Origin: Adiantum capillus-veneris | Taxonomy: Eukaryota; Streptophyta; Polypodiopsida; Polypodiales; Pteridaceae | Assembly: GCA_014529385.2 (NCBI GenBank) | Contig: CM043955.1 | Span: 135,170,108-135,234,107 of the forward strand | Direction of reading: 5' to 3' | DNA: 64,000 bases | Shown: one piece after another, positions 47,237-59,399 of the stretch | How positions within the stretch are numbered: position 1 is the stretch's first letter | Layout of the letters: each line of letters starts with the position of its first letter | Translations under genes and position numbers: made by a program | The notes under the pieces: generated by a model | The model's database searches: none | Told to the model about the DNA's origin: nothing | Seen by the model: only the letters and a program-made list of their open reading frames with translations

Positions 47237-47495
47237 TGTTTGCTAACATCAATCATTCACTCACTCCCCTCTCAACCTTCCTCCCTGACCTCTCAATTCC
47301 AATCTTAGGGAATGTATATATATAGCCTTATACTCACAAAAAACAAAAATAGTAAAGAGCAAGAGCGACTAGCAACGAGAGAGCACCCTATCAGATCTTA
47401 CATATAAGTCCAAATTCACCGTGTCAATTCAAGCAACACACAAAAACAACTCTTATGTTTTAAAGGCCTAACCAAATCTATCTGTCTTGTCAGAA

Positions 47496-47918
47496 ATGGC
47501 TACTTCACTAGAGGCATGCACTTCTATTTTTGATGAAAGGTACCCTTTGTCTTTTCCTCAAGTGTTCTACGTATGCTACCCTATACTTTCTTGCGAATGG
47601 GATTTGATAGAGAGCCTTGCATGTGAGAGAAATTTTGAGGAGTTAGAATGGCTGATACATCTATGGCTAACTAGTGATCCCTACCCAGTAGCGAATGTGT
47701 CTCCAATGGCACATGCTTATTCTTTTGCACAAGATGAGTATCCACGCATCGCGAGGTTCTTGATTAGCATGCTTGCACAAGAGGATGATGAAGAGGAACT
47801 AATAGAGACGGAGGAAGACTATGGCCTCACGGACAACGATTTTATTTATCTAGATGATGAGGATAGAGGCCTAGCCTTAGGGTGGCCACCCGGTTTATAT
47901 AATATCCTCTTTCCTTGA
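47496..47918 (+). CDS. Extra 3' ORF of element B (140 aa)
   Basis: The ORF starts at ATG 47496, in a good context (GAAATGGCT), 171 bp downstream of a TATA box. The product has a hydrophobic/aromatic first half with repeated Tyr-Pro and Cys residues and 'RNFEELEWLIHLWL' (helical). It ends in a strongly acidic tail ('DDEEELIETEEDY'). No signal peptide, membrane segment or known domain is seen. It lies between the internal and terminal polypurine tracts, the place of env-like genes in some plant gypsy elements and of ORF-X in A/X and D/M, but it is unrelated to ORF-X by eye. Its intact state in an otherwise slightly damaged element argues that it is real. Confidence 0.65.
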   Translation: MATSLEACTSIFDERYPLSFPQVFYVCYPILSCEWDLIESLACERNFEELEWLIHLWLTSDPYPVANVSPMAHAYSFAQDEYPRIARFLISMLAQEDDEEELIETEEDYGLTDNDFIYLDDEDRGLALGWPPGLYNILFP

Positions 47919-49124
47919 TTCTAAAAGGGGTGACAGATAGGTAGGTTAGGGGTCTAGATTGTGTTTTGAGTTTGTTTTTTAGGAGTTTTAATTTTTCACA
48001 CTGACATGCCTCCTAGAGGTATAGTGCATGTTTTTGGATGTGTTAGGTAGGACTTATATGGATCTCCATCCACATGGCTGAGGACATCTGCTTCAACGAA
48101 ATGAGCCACTCCATACCTCCAGGTGTACTACTTTCCATGATTCATGTTGGTGGATATGTGTAATTGCTAATAATGATTTTTCATTCTTTGTTTGAGTGCA
48201 ATAGTTATGATTGTTATCTGCCATTATAGATGTATAAATTTGTCTTTGCTTAAGTTGATTGAACTCCAGTTTAATCTTATGGATGAGCCTGGAGATTAGG
48301 AGACCGTGACTTTAGGTTAACTCATTTACTTGACCACTAGGCCTAGCTAATAAAATTATCCGAGTATTTGAGACCTTAGGAATGTTTTAGGCAGAGAAAG
48401 GCTTGCTCACTCAAACAAAAAAAAACACTAGTGCGAATACCAAGGAAATGGAAGCAAAAAAAAAAAAAAAACATAAGTGCCACAAATGAAAAATCTTACG
48501 CTGGAAGAGAAATCCTTGCTTGAATTGGTACTTCACTCACATGTATTGTCTATGGTACTAGAGCCCTAGAGGTTCCCAGTGTGGGCGCTTTTCCTTGAGA
48601 AGCAAAAAACCCCGGACATACAAAATAAGCACACACGTCACATGATTGTGACCCAAAGTAAAAAAGTATTAAAAAAAAAATAATAAAAAAAAAAATTAAA
48701 AGACTTCCATTGAGCTTACTGCAAGCTTTTGTTTGCAGTTGTGAGAGCGAGTTGGCTAATCAAAGCTGAAAAGCATAATTAGGGAATCTTGCATTTAGAT
48801 AATCTTCTTAGCTTAGCTAGTACTAGAGTAGTTGTTTTAACCTGGTCATAGCTAACTAATTGATAGACTCACCCATAAGCACAAAACTCTTGATTAATTA
48901 ATTTACTCAAAGTGCAATTTATTTGTCCTTAATGGCAGTCTAACATTTCATAAATCTTGCATTTACTCATTTCCACATGTACTTTACATTCCCCTCATGA
49001 TTTATGGCAATATAATTCCGCTTGCTAAAACAGTGACTTTGCCTTGCAGATTCAAATCTAGATGCTCTACAACATGGACATACCAAGCTTCAACTCAATA
49101 GCTTCCGAGGACGGAATCTACATC
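47919..49124 (+). other. 3' untranslated region of element B
   Basis: Non-coding, with A-rich stretches at 48415-48480 and 48661-48700. It has no palindromic repeats and no ORF worth reporting. Confidence 0.8.
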
Positions 49125-49138
49125 AGGAAGGGGGGCAA
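49125..49138 (+). other. Terminal polypurine tract of B
   Basis: AGGAAGGGGGGCAA lies immediately upstream of the 3' LTR. It primes plus-strand synthesis. Confidence 0.93.
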
Positions 49139-49846
<708 letters not shown>

Positions 49847-52683
49847 GTGATCTCTCAGCATTTCAGGGTACAAAAGCCTCCTCGCTACACCAAGACGATC
49901 CTGCACATTGCAGTGGTCATGGCTCTAGCAACAGCTGAAAACAGGACCATCAGATGCGATTATGGTTCTTACATTTTGGAGAACTTGATCGAAGCAAGTT
50001 TGAAAATCTCAACAAAGAACAAAAGATACATGAGTGCAGGGCCAATGCTAACAAGAATAGCATACCAAGCTTTGGGCATGATTGAAGACCTGCCGGCGGC
50101 CAGTTCTCAGATGACCCTAATTCAGAAAGCAAAGCTGGTTGCTCATTCACTAAGGACGACCACTAGCGCAAAATCATCGCGCTCCACCAAGGCATCCAAC
50201 AAAAGCTCGAGTGATGAAGAAGCGACAGAGACTGAAGACGAGGGAAACTCTCAAGGGTCTAAAGACAAAGGACCATCGAAACTTGAAGAAAGCGAGGAGG
50301 AAGACACCAGCACACCACTTGAGAACAATGCCACAGTCCAACCTTCCAAAAGAATATGCAGAGGCCCAACAAAGAGTTGAGGAAAGAAGGACCAAGTTGC
50401 GGGCTGACATAAAAGCGAGAGCTGCTGCAACACAACAAACATAAAAACGAAGATTCAAGAGGGAAAGACAGGCAAGAATAGAAGAGGCAGCTTGAATACA
50501 GGCTGAAAAACAAAGGATAGCCGCCAAAAAAAAGGCTGCAGAAGTGGACGTATCTTCTCAGTCCACTGAATGAACAAAGGAGAAAGAAGCAGCTGATGAT
50601 ACGAACCAAGCAGAGCAACTAAAGAAAGCTCAAAGACAGAGGAATGTGGAAGCAGGACGGGCGGCGGATTTGACTCGCCAAAGAATCATAAAGATTTTAA
50701 AGAAAAGAAAAGCGGACGTGTCTGCTTCGCAGCCAAGGGAAGATGCATCGAAAAAGAGGCATGAACAAGAAGCGGAGAAATCACCACCTCCTCCTCGCCT
50801 AATTCACCACCTCCTCCCTCGCCGAAATCTCCTCCTCCTCCTCCTCCTCCTCCTTCTCCATCAACCCAAAAACCACCACCTCCTCCTCCTTCATCCTCAC
50901 AAAAAGAGTCTATGCCTGCTACGGAAGCAATAGGAGACCAAGAAGCCTGTCAGGCTATTGTTGATTTTGACTACAGGAAAACCTTACAGGAATTAGAAAG
51001 ACAAGTCCAATGCCAGCACGTGGTGCTAGAAGAAAAGGAAAGGATGGTATAGGAGGCTCAACGAAAGCAAGCATCTGGGCAAGAAGAGTTAGAGAGCCTA
51101 CGGGCACAATTGGAGCTCACAACGAAGGAAAGAGACACTGAGCGATTGCAGGCTCAGTCTCTAATCAGAGATCTGGTGGACGTCAGGACGGAGTTGACCA
51201 CCAAGGAAAAAGAATGCCAAAAATTGACAGCAAAGGTAGAGAAAGCAACGGAGCAGCTTGCTTACAAAAGCGCAAGGTTTCAGAGAGTTAACAATTCATA
51301 CCTCACTGTCAAAAGTACTCTGACAACCTTAATGGCAAACCAGGAACCTGCTGGAGCATTGGTCTCCACATCAGACAATGCCACAGCAATGAACACCCTA
51401 GCGGCGTTGAAAGGGGAGCTAGAGCAAGAAAGACTTCAGAGGCAGCTGCTCTTATCGGGAATGATGGCCCAGACGGCGGCCAACAAGCAAAAGGTAAAAG
51501 AGCTGGAGCATCAACTTGCACAAGCAAGGGGCGAGTTAGAGACTCAGAAACAGATCAACGACACATTGCTGAAAGAAAAAGAAGCATTGACTTCTCAACC
51601 GCAAATCAGAATAGTGGAAGCCCAAGTGCAATCGCAACTGCTGTCGGGACAAGAAATGCCTCATTTGCCTGAAACTTCACATGAAGGAGAACAGGGACAA
51701 GGATCACGCGAGGTAGGCCTAGATATTAGAGATGAGCTCACTGAAAGCATCAAGGACATGCCAGAGGGACTAGCAAAAGATTACATGATATACAAAAAGA
51801 AGATAATGGAGTCAGCAGCCATGGCGTTCTTACAGCCAGAAGAGAAGGTGGAGGAGTTTGGCCATGAGTACCTACCTTTCCCCTTGATATTCCACGAAGC
51901 AATCCTATGGAAGGAGAAGATGTGGCCGACCCTGCCACAAAACAAAGACGGAGATTATGAAGGTGTAGCACTGACAGCTAAAGAAGCTCAGGCTCTCGTT
52001 GAAGATCACCCTAAATGGAGGCAGAAGTGGCTGGACAAGCGGCCACATGATCTAACCAATTACCACAACGCTCCTGAGCACATTCAAATAGATCCTACTT
52101 TCTGCCCAGTCCCTAGAAGACGCATGTGGAAGGAGTTTGCCACATGGAAAGGCTAGAGGAAGCAAAAGATGAACTACCGAGTCCTGACAATGCAAAATCC
52201 CCCTATAGTAGCCTATGTAGTCAACACTCCGAATTCAACAATTGCCTTGCTGCGGGATGCCCCCGACGTGGCCTGTCAGATGCTGGTAAAGATAGCCCGG
52301 ATGATCGTCACCTGCATCCAGGTGTTCAAAGACACTGAAGGCGACGATCACCCGTGGAATCTGTTCTTAGAAGGGCATCGAGGAATTTGCAAGATTCACC
52401 ACCATGACATATTCTGATGGCAATGTACTCAAGACTAATGTACTTGCCTTCACATTACTTGCAGACATTTGAGGAGGCCTTCGTCACAAGTTTCTTCCAA
52501 ATTGACTCAAGAATCGTCCATCCTATGGCGAAGGACCTCAAGGCACAGTACGTAGCATACCAACACACATTAAGTGAAAATCCTTTCAGTCAGCATCAAG
52601 CAGCCCTGGAGGCTGTACTCCGCACGCGGAGTTTTTCAGAAACACTTGCTTCCTTGGAGCCCCATCACCGAACAAAGCTCTGA
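49847..52683 (+). pseudogene. ORF-X of A/X, middle and C-terminal parts
   Basis: Continues from 36092. In order: the end of the N-terminal domain with 'LTRIAYQALGM' (50050-50082; 'LTRIAYPTIGM' in D/M); a Ser/Asp/Glu-rich linker (50190-50330); a Lys/Arg/Ala-rich helix; a proline-rich run made by (CTC)n at 50785-50900; a coiled coil of about 200-300 residues (50980-51600), nearly free of proline and rich in Glu, Gln, Lys and Leu; and the C-terminal domain (51740-52683) with the Pro-Thr-Phe-Cys-x-Val-Pro-Arg motif at about 52096, 'PWNLFLEGHRGIC' and 'LQTFEEAFVTSFF'. Several frameshifts and stops break it. It stops 24 bp before the terminal polypurine tract. The function is unknown and no transmembrane segment is seen. 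Confidence 0.75.
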
Positions 52684-52707
52684 ACATGCACGAGGACGTG
52701 CAAGGAT

Positions 52708-52721
52708 AAGGAAGGGGGGAG
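52708..52721 (+). other. Terminal polypurine tract of A/X
   Basis: AAGGAAGGGGGGAG precedes the LTR start TGTTTGACG. Confidence 0.85.
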
Positions 52722-53628
52722 TGTTTGACGAACGAAGCAACGGTTTCCAGAGAAGGAGTCACATTTTTGTGGGAAACCCTTGTAAAATTCTTTTGTAAGA
52801 GAGCATCTCTAAGCCAAGAACTTGTAAAAGAATTTATGATTATTTTTCTAGGAGCAATTGTATATTAGAGAGCCAGTTAGAAGTTTTAGGACCTTTTGAC
52901 CGGACAAGCCATTTTTAAAGACCTAAACTATAAAGGTCACGTTTTGTAAGTTTGAACATCATCTTTTTTATGAGAAACTGAGAAGATAGCGTACGTTTGA
53001 GAGCTTCTTCTTGCTCCAACTTGTAATCTTCACTACTGTGGCTACGGTAATCCGAATTCAGATTTGTTTATTGCATTGTGTTCCTCTTACTTTGGTCTTC
53101 CATTCAAGTGTAATCATTCAAGATTTGGTGTAGGTTTTCAACTACGTGTTTGAGACCATAAATCATTGTTTTGAGTTCTTATATGCGTATTTTATGTTGT
53201 TTTGACCTTAGGAGAGGCTTTAGGGACCCTCAAACGACCCTTAGGATCACCTGTTCACTGTTTTTTCTGACTTTGGGATGAACGATCGCAATCTTTGTAC
53301 CTCTCCAGAATGCTGTGGTAGTGATAGGATATGTTCCTGATAGTCCCCTGTAGCTTCCCTTCAAGTTTCGTGCGAATCCGATATGATTTGCATGGTAAAC
53401 GGGCGTGATGACTGTAGAGCTGTGTAGAAGGATATAGGAAGATTACTTGGCTTTAGTGCGTATGATTTTCTTGCAGAGTTAGTAGTCACATCTCATTGAC
53501 TTCACTTCATTAGGAATGACACCCTAGTGAGTTTCCAGGCCTCATCCTGGTCGCTTCCCTTGTATTGATATTTTATGTTGATACGTGAGAGCTATGTTAT
53601 GGACGTCCGTCGCGGCAACCCGCAAACA
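52722..53628 (+). mobile_element. 3' LTR of element A/X (907 bp)
   Basis: Begins TGTTTGACGAACG after the polypurine tract. It ends GGCAACCCGCAAACA at 53628, exactly where the minus-strand ORF-X coding of D/M resumes. Its last 95 bp match the E1 LTR end at 7830-7927. It carries one degenerate copy of the palindrome (CGATCGCAATC at 53283). The 5' partner is missing. Target duplication is incomplete: CTTCA on the right, CTTAG at 22501 on the left. Confidence 0.85.
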
Positions 53629-56001
53629 CTTCAACTCTCTTGCTAGCCCTTTTGATGGTTGTGTTTCCATATCTGCAAAGGAGACTGATGGTATGTCTAT
53701 GCTTGGCTACTCAGAGGTTCCAGTCTCCTCTTGAGCTTCTGTATGTCCTTCTCTTAGCAGCTGGTTGGCTCTCTTCAAATCCTCTATCTCCTTGAGAAAT
53801 TTCTCTTCTCTTTGTATCCACATTAATGCAAGGTCTCGTCTTTGTGCTTGTTCAAGATTCAACTCAAGTTTGAGGTCCTTGTTTCCATTTTTCAAAGTCT
53901 TGTAGAATTCATATGTTCTCTTGAGTGAAGCTACAGCTGGGGTTTCCCTTAGTTTCCTCAAAAATGCCACTTGGTCATCGATTCTTTGCTCAGAGTACTG
54001 CAAGGAGGCATTGGCTACATCTAGTTGCACTTGGATCTTTTGGACTGACTAAGTAGTGACTGTAAGTTCGTTGGTTACTTCAGTCAGTTGTTGGTTCTTA
54101 CTTTTGCATGCATCAGACAGCTTTGTGAGGAGCTCCCCCAAATCTTCCATCTCTTTCTGCTGTCTTTCCTTGATTGTTTGGTGTTGTATTGCTTTGTTTT
54201 TTAGTTGTTTTATCTGTATTTGAAGATCTTCAATAATGTTAATTCTGTCTTCGAGTAGAGCATCTATTAACTGTTCTAATTCTTTAGCCTTGGCACTACG
54301 ACTAAGTGCTGCTGTTCGCATTTTGTTTTTCTCATTAGCTGCATTTGCTTTGCATACTCATTAATTTGAATGATCACTTCATCCGTCATTTCCCATTCTT
54401 CAGGTTTTACCTAAGGTTGCTTAGAAGTTCCAACAGATTTGGCCTGAGGCTCTTTCGATGGTGCAACGGATTCTGCTTGTGGCTTTGTAGATGATTCACC
54501 TGATGTTTCTTGAGGCTTTGTAGCTGCTTCAGCTGGTTTTGGTTGTGTTGCTGTAGAAGGTCCAACTTTAGTTTTTTCTACTTCCTTGGGTTGTCCATAA
54601 CTTGCCTCTTCCTCTTGCTTGTCTTTTTCCTTTGCTTGCTTGCCTTCATTGGATTTAGCAGTTTGTGAAGGGCTTGGACTTGGCCTGGGATGATCTTCTT
54701 GTTTTGTAGTGGGTGAAGTGGGTCTTGGAGACATCTCTCCTTGTTCATGATGTGATTCACTTTGTTGTGCAACTTCTGCTTGCCTTTGTTGCTCAGCCCA
54801 TTCTTCTCTTGCTTTCCTTTGCACTTCTAGAGCTTCCTAAATATTCAATGCTTCGGCTTCTGCATACATCCGCTCAGGTAAATCCTTCGAATCTTTTGGG
54901 ACTTTCTTTGCAGGGTTCTTGGTTCTTGGACCTCTCGGACTCCATGATTCCAGGTTTTCTCCTACAGCTTGATGGCTTCTTTCATAAGATCGTTTCTCTC
55001 TTTCAAACCTTGCCCTTTTCTGCTCAAGTTCCTCTTGATGAGCTACCACTGCTTCTTCTTCATTTCTTCTCTTCGTGCCCTTGTTTCTTCATTGTCAAAG
55101 ATTTTGCTGTTGTGGGCTTCAGGCGAGCTTTCTGCTAATTCTTCATCTGATTTATATACCCTTTTCTTTGTAAATCTAGTGGTTCATGGAGAAGATTGAG
55201 CTAAGATTATCCACATATTTTGATCTGGAGCTGGCGGCAAGTTATCTGCCATTCCAATAGTAGGGTATGCAATTCTTGTTAGAACTTCTAGAGCACCCAT
55301 ATATGTTATCTTTCCTTCCTTTTTTGTTCTCTTGAGTGTTGTAAGCATGTACTACACGTGATCTATAGCTTGCCTTGGTGTCGACTTCAACACTTGCGTG
55401 AAAGCAGTTGCAACTGCATAATTTGGAGTTGTATATCGTGGCGGTATCTTTAAAAGGAAGTGGAAATGTTGGTGGTAAAGACGGGCTGAATCCTCCACTT
55501 GCTTTAGGATGAGATCGGAGAAGGTGATGGTAGCGGTATCCTTGGTAAAAGTACCTGCTATTTTCCTATCCCTCGCCCGCATTGTCATACCTTTTGTTGG
55601 CAGCTTCAGTGCCTCGACCACTATACCTTTGTTAATAACCACTTCAACTTTTTGCCCTTGCTGATCCGTGACCCAAGCACATCCATCTTCTTTGATTATG
55701 GACAATAGTTCATAGGCTCTTTGGAAATCTACCCCACATGGCTCTTGGTCATAGAATCCCCAAAGTCCTAGTCTTCTGTTAGCTTCTTTAGCGTCTGGTC
55801 TTGAAAATACATCATAAAACTCCTTGGGTAGCATTTGTAACTCCACTTGTGTCCATCTTCACTCTTGAATCTGCTAGTGAAGACCATAGTGTTGTTTTCT
55901 TCAAGCTTCTCTTTGGACAGGTAGGTTGCCTTTGCCGTCTTCATAGAGCTCGGATCCAACTGGTGTGGTGGTAATTCTTGCAGCTTATCTTTCTGAGACA
56001 T
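53629..56001 (-). pseudogene. ORF-X of element D/M, N-terminal, linker and coiled-coil parts
   Basis: Minus strand, ATG at 56001 about 30 bp after an acceptor-like CTCCTAATAGGTGCAG. It has an N-terminal domain (56001-55230, two frames) homologous to that of A/X, then 'LTRIAYPTIGM'. A basic helix and a Pro/Lys/Glu/Ser-rich linker with repeated 'TKPQ'-like units follow (54820-54415). A coiled coil spans 54320-53710 in two pieces. Coding stops at 53629, inside a block corresponding to about 51765 of A/X, and resumes at 22503 on the far side of the A/X insertion. Only a handful of frameshifts and stops are present. Confidence 0.75.
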
Positions 56002-56033
56002 CCTCTTCTTTGCCTTCTCATTCGCTTACACTG

Positions 56034-58166
56034 CACCTATTAGGAGTATACAATGTCAAAGTTAGAAAATTTCACGGATTCCGCTTTAAAATGCCCTGAT
56101 TCTGAATTGCTTGGCAAATGATGTCCATTTTGCTTCAAATCAATTTTGGAGCATGAATAGATGCATAAAAACATGTAGAGATCAAAATCATGCAATCCAT
56201 GCAAAATTTGCAAAAAAAGTAAATAATTGTGATTATTTACAACTAGGGAATTTTTCCAACTTTTTGCATTTTTGATATCATAGGATTGAGACATGTGGTA
56301 TTTAGATATTTTGAGTGAAGTGTGGGCTCATTTGAGTGCACTGGGTGAAAATGGTGCAAGCTTCAAATCTTAAAACAATAGATATAAAGGGATTTTGAGT
56401 TTTTTAAATCCAAATTTGATCAAACTTGATTGGTGGGCTTAGAACATCATGTACTTTGGTCCTCTAAGGTCAAAGTTGAAATCTGAACCCATTTTGGTAA
56501 AAAACCAAATAATCGCAATTTATTAACTTTTTCATCAACTTGTACATTTTTTGTTGCAAGTTGGTTCTAGACATGATATAGAGCGTGTGTGTGATATATG
56601 GCATGATCTGGATCAAAAAATGTGACAGTTAACTCAAAAATTGGACTGAAGAGCCTTTCGTGCGTTTTTTTTTGACAAAATTAGAGATTTTCTTGATCTT
56701 TTTGGCTCATACTTGTCATGTGGCATGTAATAGATGTGTACAAGTGATAGGTGAAGTGAAAGGATAATTTTCAAGCCAAATGTGTACAAAAGAAAATAAT
56801 CGTGATTATTTATAGTAGTCACTTTTTTTGCAATAAAAGATAATTGGATGACCTAAACATCTTTAATACATCTAAAACAAGTCCTAAAATGAATTTGGTA
56901 AGGTTTGGTCTTGTCGGCATCACTTCGTGTTCTTGTCGACTCTGAAATCACTGATTTTTGTTACTACTTGGCATGTAGAGTTGGTTGATCACCTTTGAAG
57001 CCATGGACTTGTCCGCTACATAGTCCTGATGCTGCTCATCCAGTTTGGGCTCATTCAGAGTCAGTTTGACTTCATATGTCAAATTTGACACTTTGTAGCC
57101 TTCGAGTTGTTTTTTGTTGTTTAAGAGCCTCCCTTGACTGTTTCCTTGAAACCATCTAGGTACACTGTGTATAGGCCTTCTCTATAAGCTGCCCGTGGAG
57201 TTAGAATCCAATTTTGATATATGGCAAAAACCTAGATTATTTACTTGGGACCCCGTCGACCCATGCCAAATGGTCATCTAATGATATGGTAGTGTTCTAC
57301 TATAAAGGGACATGCTACAATTCAAATCTTGTCCAATTTGGTTGAGTTGACATGACCTGCTACTTGACTGTATAGAAACGTTCTTTGGTGAGTTTAAAAC
57401 TTATCCCTCATGTCTCGTGTGAGACGGCGTTGAAAGTGGGCGACTGTGGACTCCGGAAATCACGCGTGAAGAAGGTAGAAAGCTCTCTCTTCCAAGAGTG
57501 ACTAGTGGAAATGAGGTGATTTTGGGATACCTTGGATATCTATACTTAGACTTACCAAACTATTTTTCCCATATTCCCTATTAGTCCCACTAGGCCGTGA
57601 AATCTATGTTAGACTCAAAAATTTCTTCAATCGGATTCCGTTAGCTCATTCTGCAAGAATTTGCAATAGTAGGCCTTGGCGGCCGGCCTAATTTAGGCTT
57701 CCCGATTCCATTTGTTGTTTTGATTGAAAATTTATGTGCCTGTCCGCCTTGTTCTTATGATCATTAGTGTATCTTTAGTTTCTCCATCTGAGCTCATTTG
57801 CTTTTTATTATTAATTTTGGACCTGTTTACTAAAATCAAAGAAAATAATAAAATGTACTAAAAAAGTAAACTGAAAAATAATAATTAAGAAAATTTATTG
57901 AGAAACGTTGTTTTATTGCTTTTTGGTGGATTTCTCCATTTTTAAGCTCCAATATCAAGAAAAAATGATGAAAATAAGCAAAAAAGACTATTTTTTGATG
58001 TATTTTATGATAGTATACACTATTTACACTCATTGAGGAGATGTTATCAGTTAAAGTTCCTCTCTTGATGATTTTTTAAGGGCATTATTAGGTAATTTTG
58101 CAAAAAATCACACGTTAAAATCCAACTTTTTCCTCCCTCTTCAAACATTGCCCTTAATTACCGAAG
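56034..58166 (-). other. D/M spacer between pol and ORF-X, with palindromes
   Basis: This non-coding spacer contains palindromic sites of the type TAAATAAT-x4-ATTATTTA starting at 56220, 56506 (imperfect) and 56793, spaced 286-287 bp, with a half site near 57230. The surrounding units share weak similarity. The layout mirrors the A/X spacer although the palindrome sequence is different. Confidence 0.65.
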
Positions 58167-58184
58167 TTCCCTTCCACCCCTCCT
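58167..58184 (-). other. Internal polypurine tract of D/M
   Basis: Minus strand AGGAGGGGTGGAAGGGAA. Upstream (minus) text aligns with that before the A/X internal tract at 33298. The run is interrupted by one pyrimidine. Confidence 0.55.
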
Positions 58185-58539
58185 AGATGGAGTACTCCGG
58201 GATGACTGTGTGCATGGATTGAACAATTGTGTCTATGCATAGCCGTGGTTGGCTCTACTGTGCTTTAAAGATGAATGCAATTCAAACCAGTATGTTGTGC
58301 AAGAGTTGGGCCTTGAGTAGTTAACTCAAGTGTTTCCGTGGTCGAGGTTTCTTGTTGATGTTTCTCAAAGAGAAAATTCTATAATGTGTGCTCATTGTGT
58401 GATTGTACCATGTGGATGCTTTGGCACACTAATTTCTTGAGATATAGGTATCAATGATGACAGTTGCTAAGATTTAACTGTCCACTGGTTTCTTGGTTTT
58501 TTGTTATGATGAACTGTTGTGGTTGAGTGTTTTGAGACT

Positions 58540-59340
58540 TAACTTTCCATTGCTTCATTGGCTTTACAGTTTGTGGAGAAGATAAATGCTTCTTTTTCCT
58601 CCAGACCCATCTTGGTTAGTTTCTCTTTTTGAAGATGTTTTTCTCTGAGTCGATAGCTGTGAAAATTCCTTTGGTATGGTAGAAGAGTTTTTAGGCACCC
58701 AAATTTGAGACGGCTTGTCCTTGAGTTGTGCTTTGGGTACCCAAATTTTCCTGACTCCTTGCATGCTACTTGTAGCATTTACTTGTCTAGAGGATGAAGA
58801 GGATTTCTTATTCCCTTGTTTCTTTTGTGGGTAACCTCTTTTCCATTCCTCTTTACTTGGTGCTCTTGAAACGATGAGTTGTCTTCCTTTATGTGATAGC
58901 TTGAGTTGATTGGTGTCCCACTCTGGTATTGCCTTGTACGTCTGCATCCATGAGATTCTCAGAATCATTGCCTCATTCATATGTTCATCTGGTATGCATA
59001 CAAATTGATGAGGGAATGAACATCCATGTACTATCACATTTAAGCTGACTACTCCCAATGCCGGTGTTGAGTTTTTGTTGCATCCTTTGATAGCAGATAT
59101 TCTCGATGCTAAGACTGATTCGTCGCTTTCTTGTAAGTGGAATAACTGATTACGTTCATTCGAGATCTGGTATCTACCAATGCATTTGTGCTATGATTGT
59201 TCAATTGTACTTTGATGCGAAGGTCCATTCCATCCAACCATTCATCATCCGCTGACACTGCATCCTTTTGCAATTCCCATAGTCTTTCATCTAGTTCCTG
59301 GGTGTTGATGGGGATAGGTGTTTGTTGATTTTTGAAAGTA
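58540..59340 (-). pseudogene. Element D second retropepsin-like domain and WVPK repeats
   Basis: On the minus strand a linker ('DEEWLDGMDLRI'-like, about 59250) leads to the PR2 active site, decayed to Asp-Thr-Arg ('ALVDTR', about 59190). The second half ('FVCIPDEHMNEAMILRISWMQTYKAI') lies at about 58995-58925. A basic linker and two clear repeats, I-W-V-P-K, follow at about 58747 and 58697. The domain order equals that of A/X and B. Confidence 0.75.
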
Positions 59341-59399
59341 GATTTCCTTTTGAGTACTCGAAGTCAAGCTTCCTCTTGGGATTCATCAATAACCTACTG

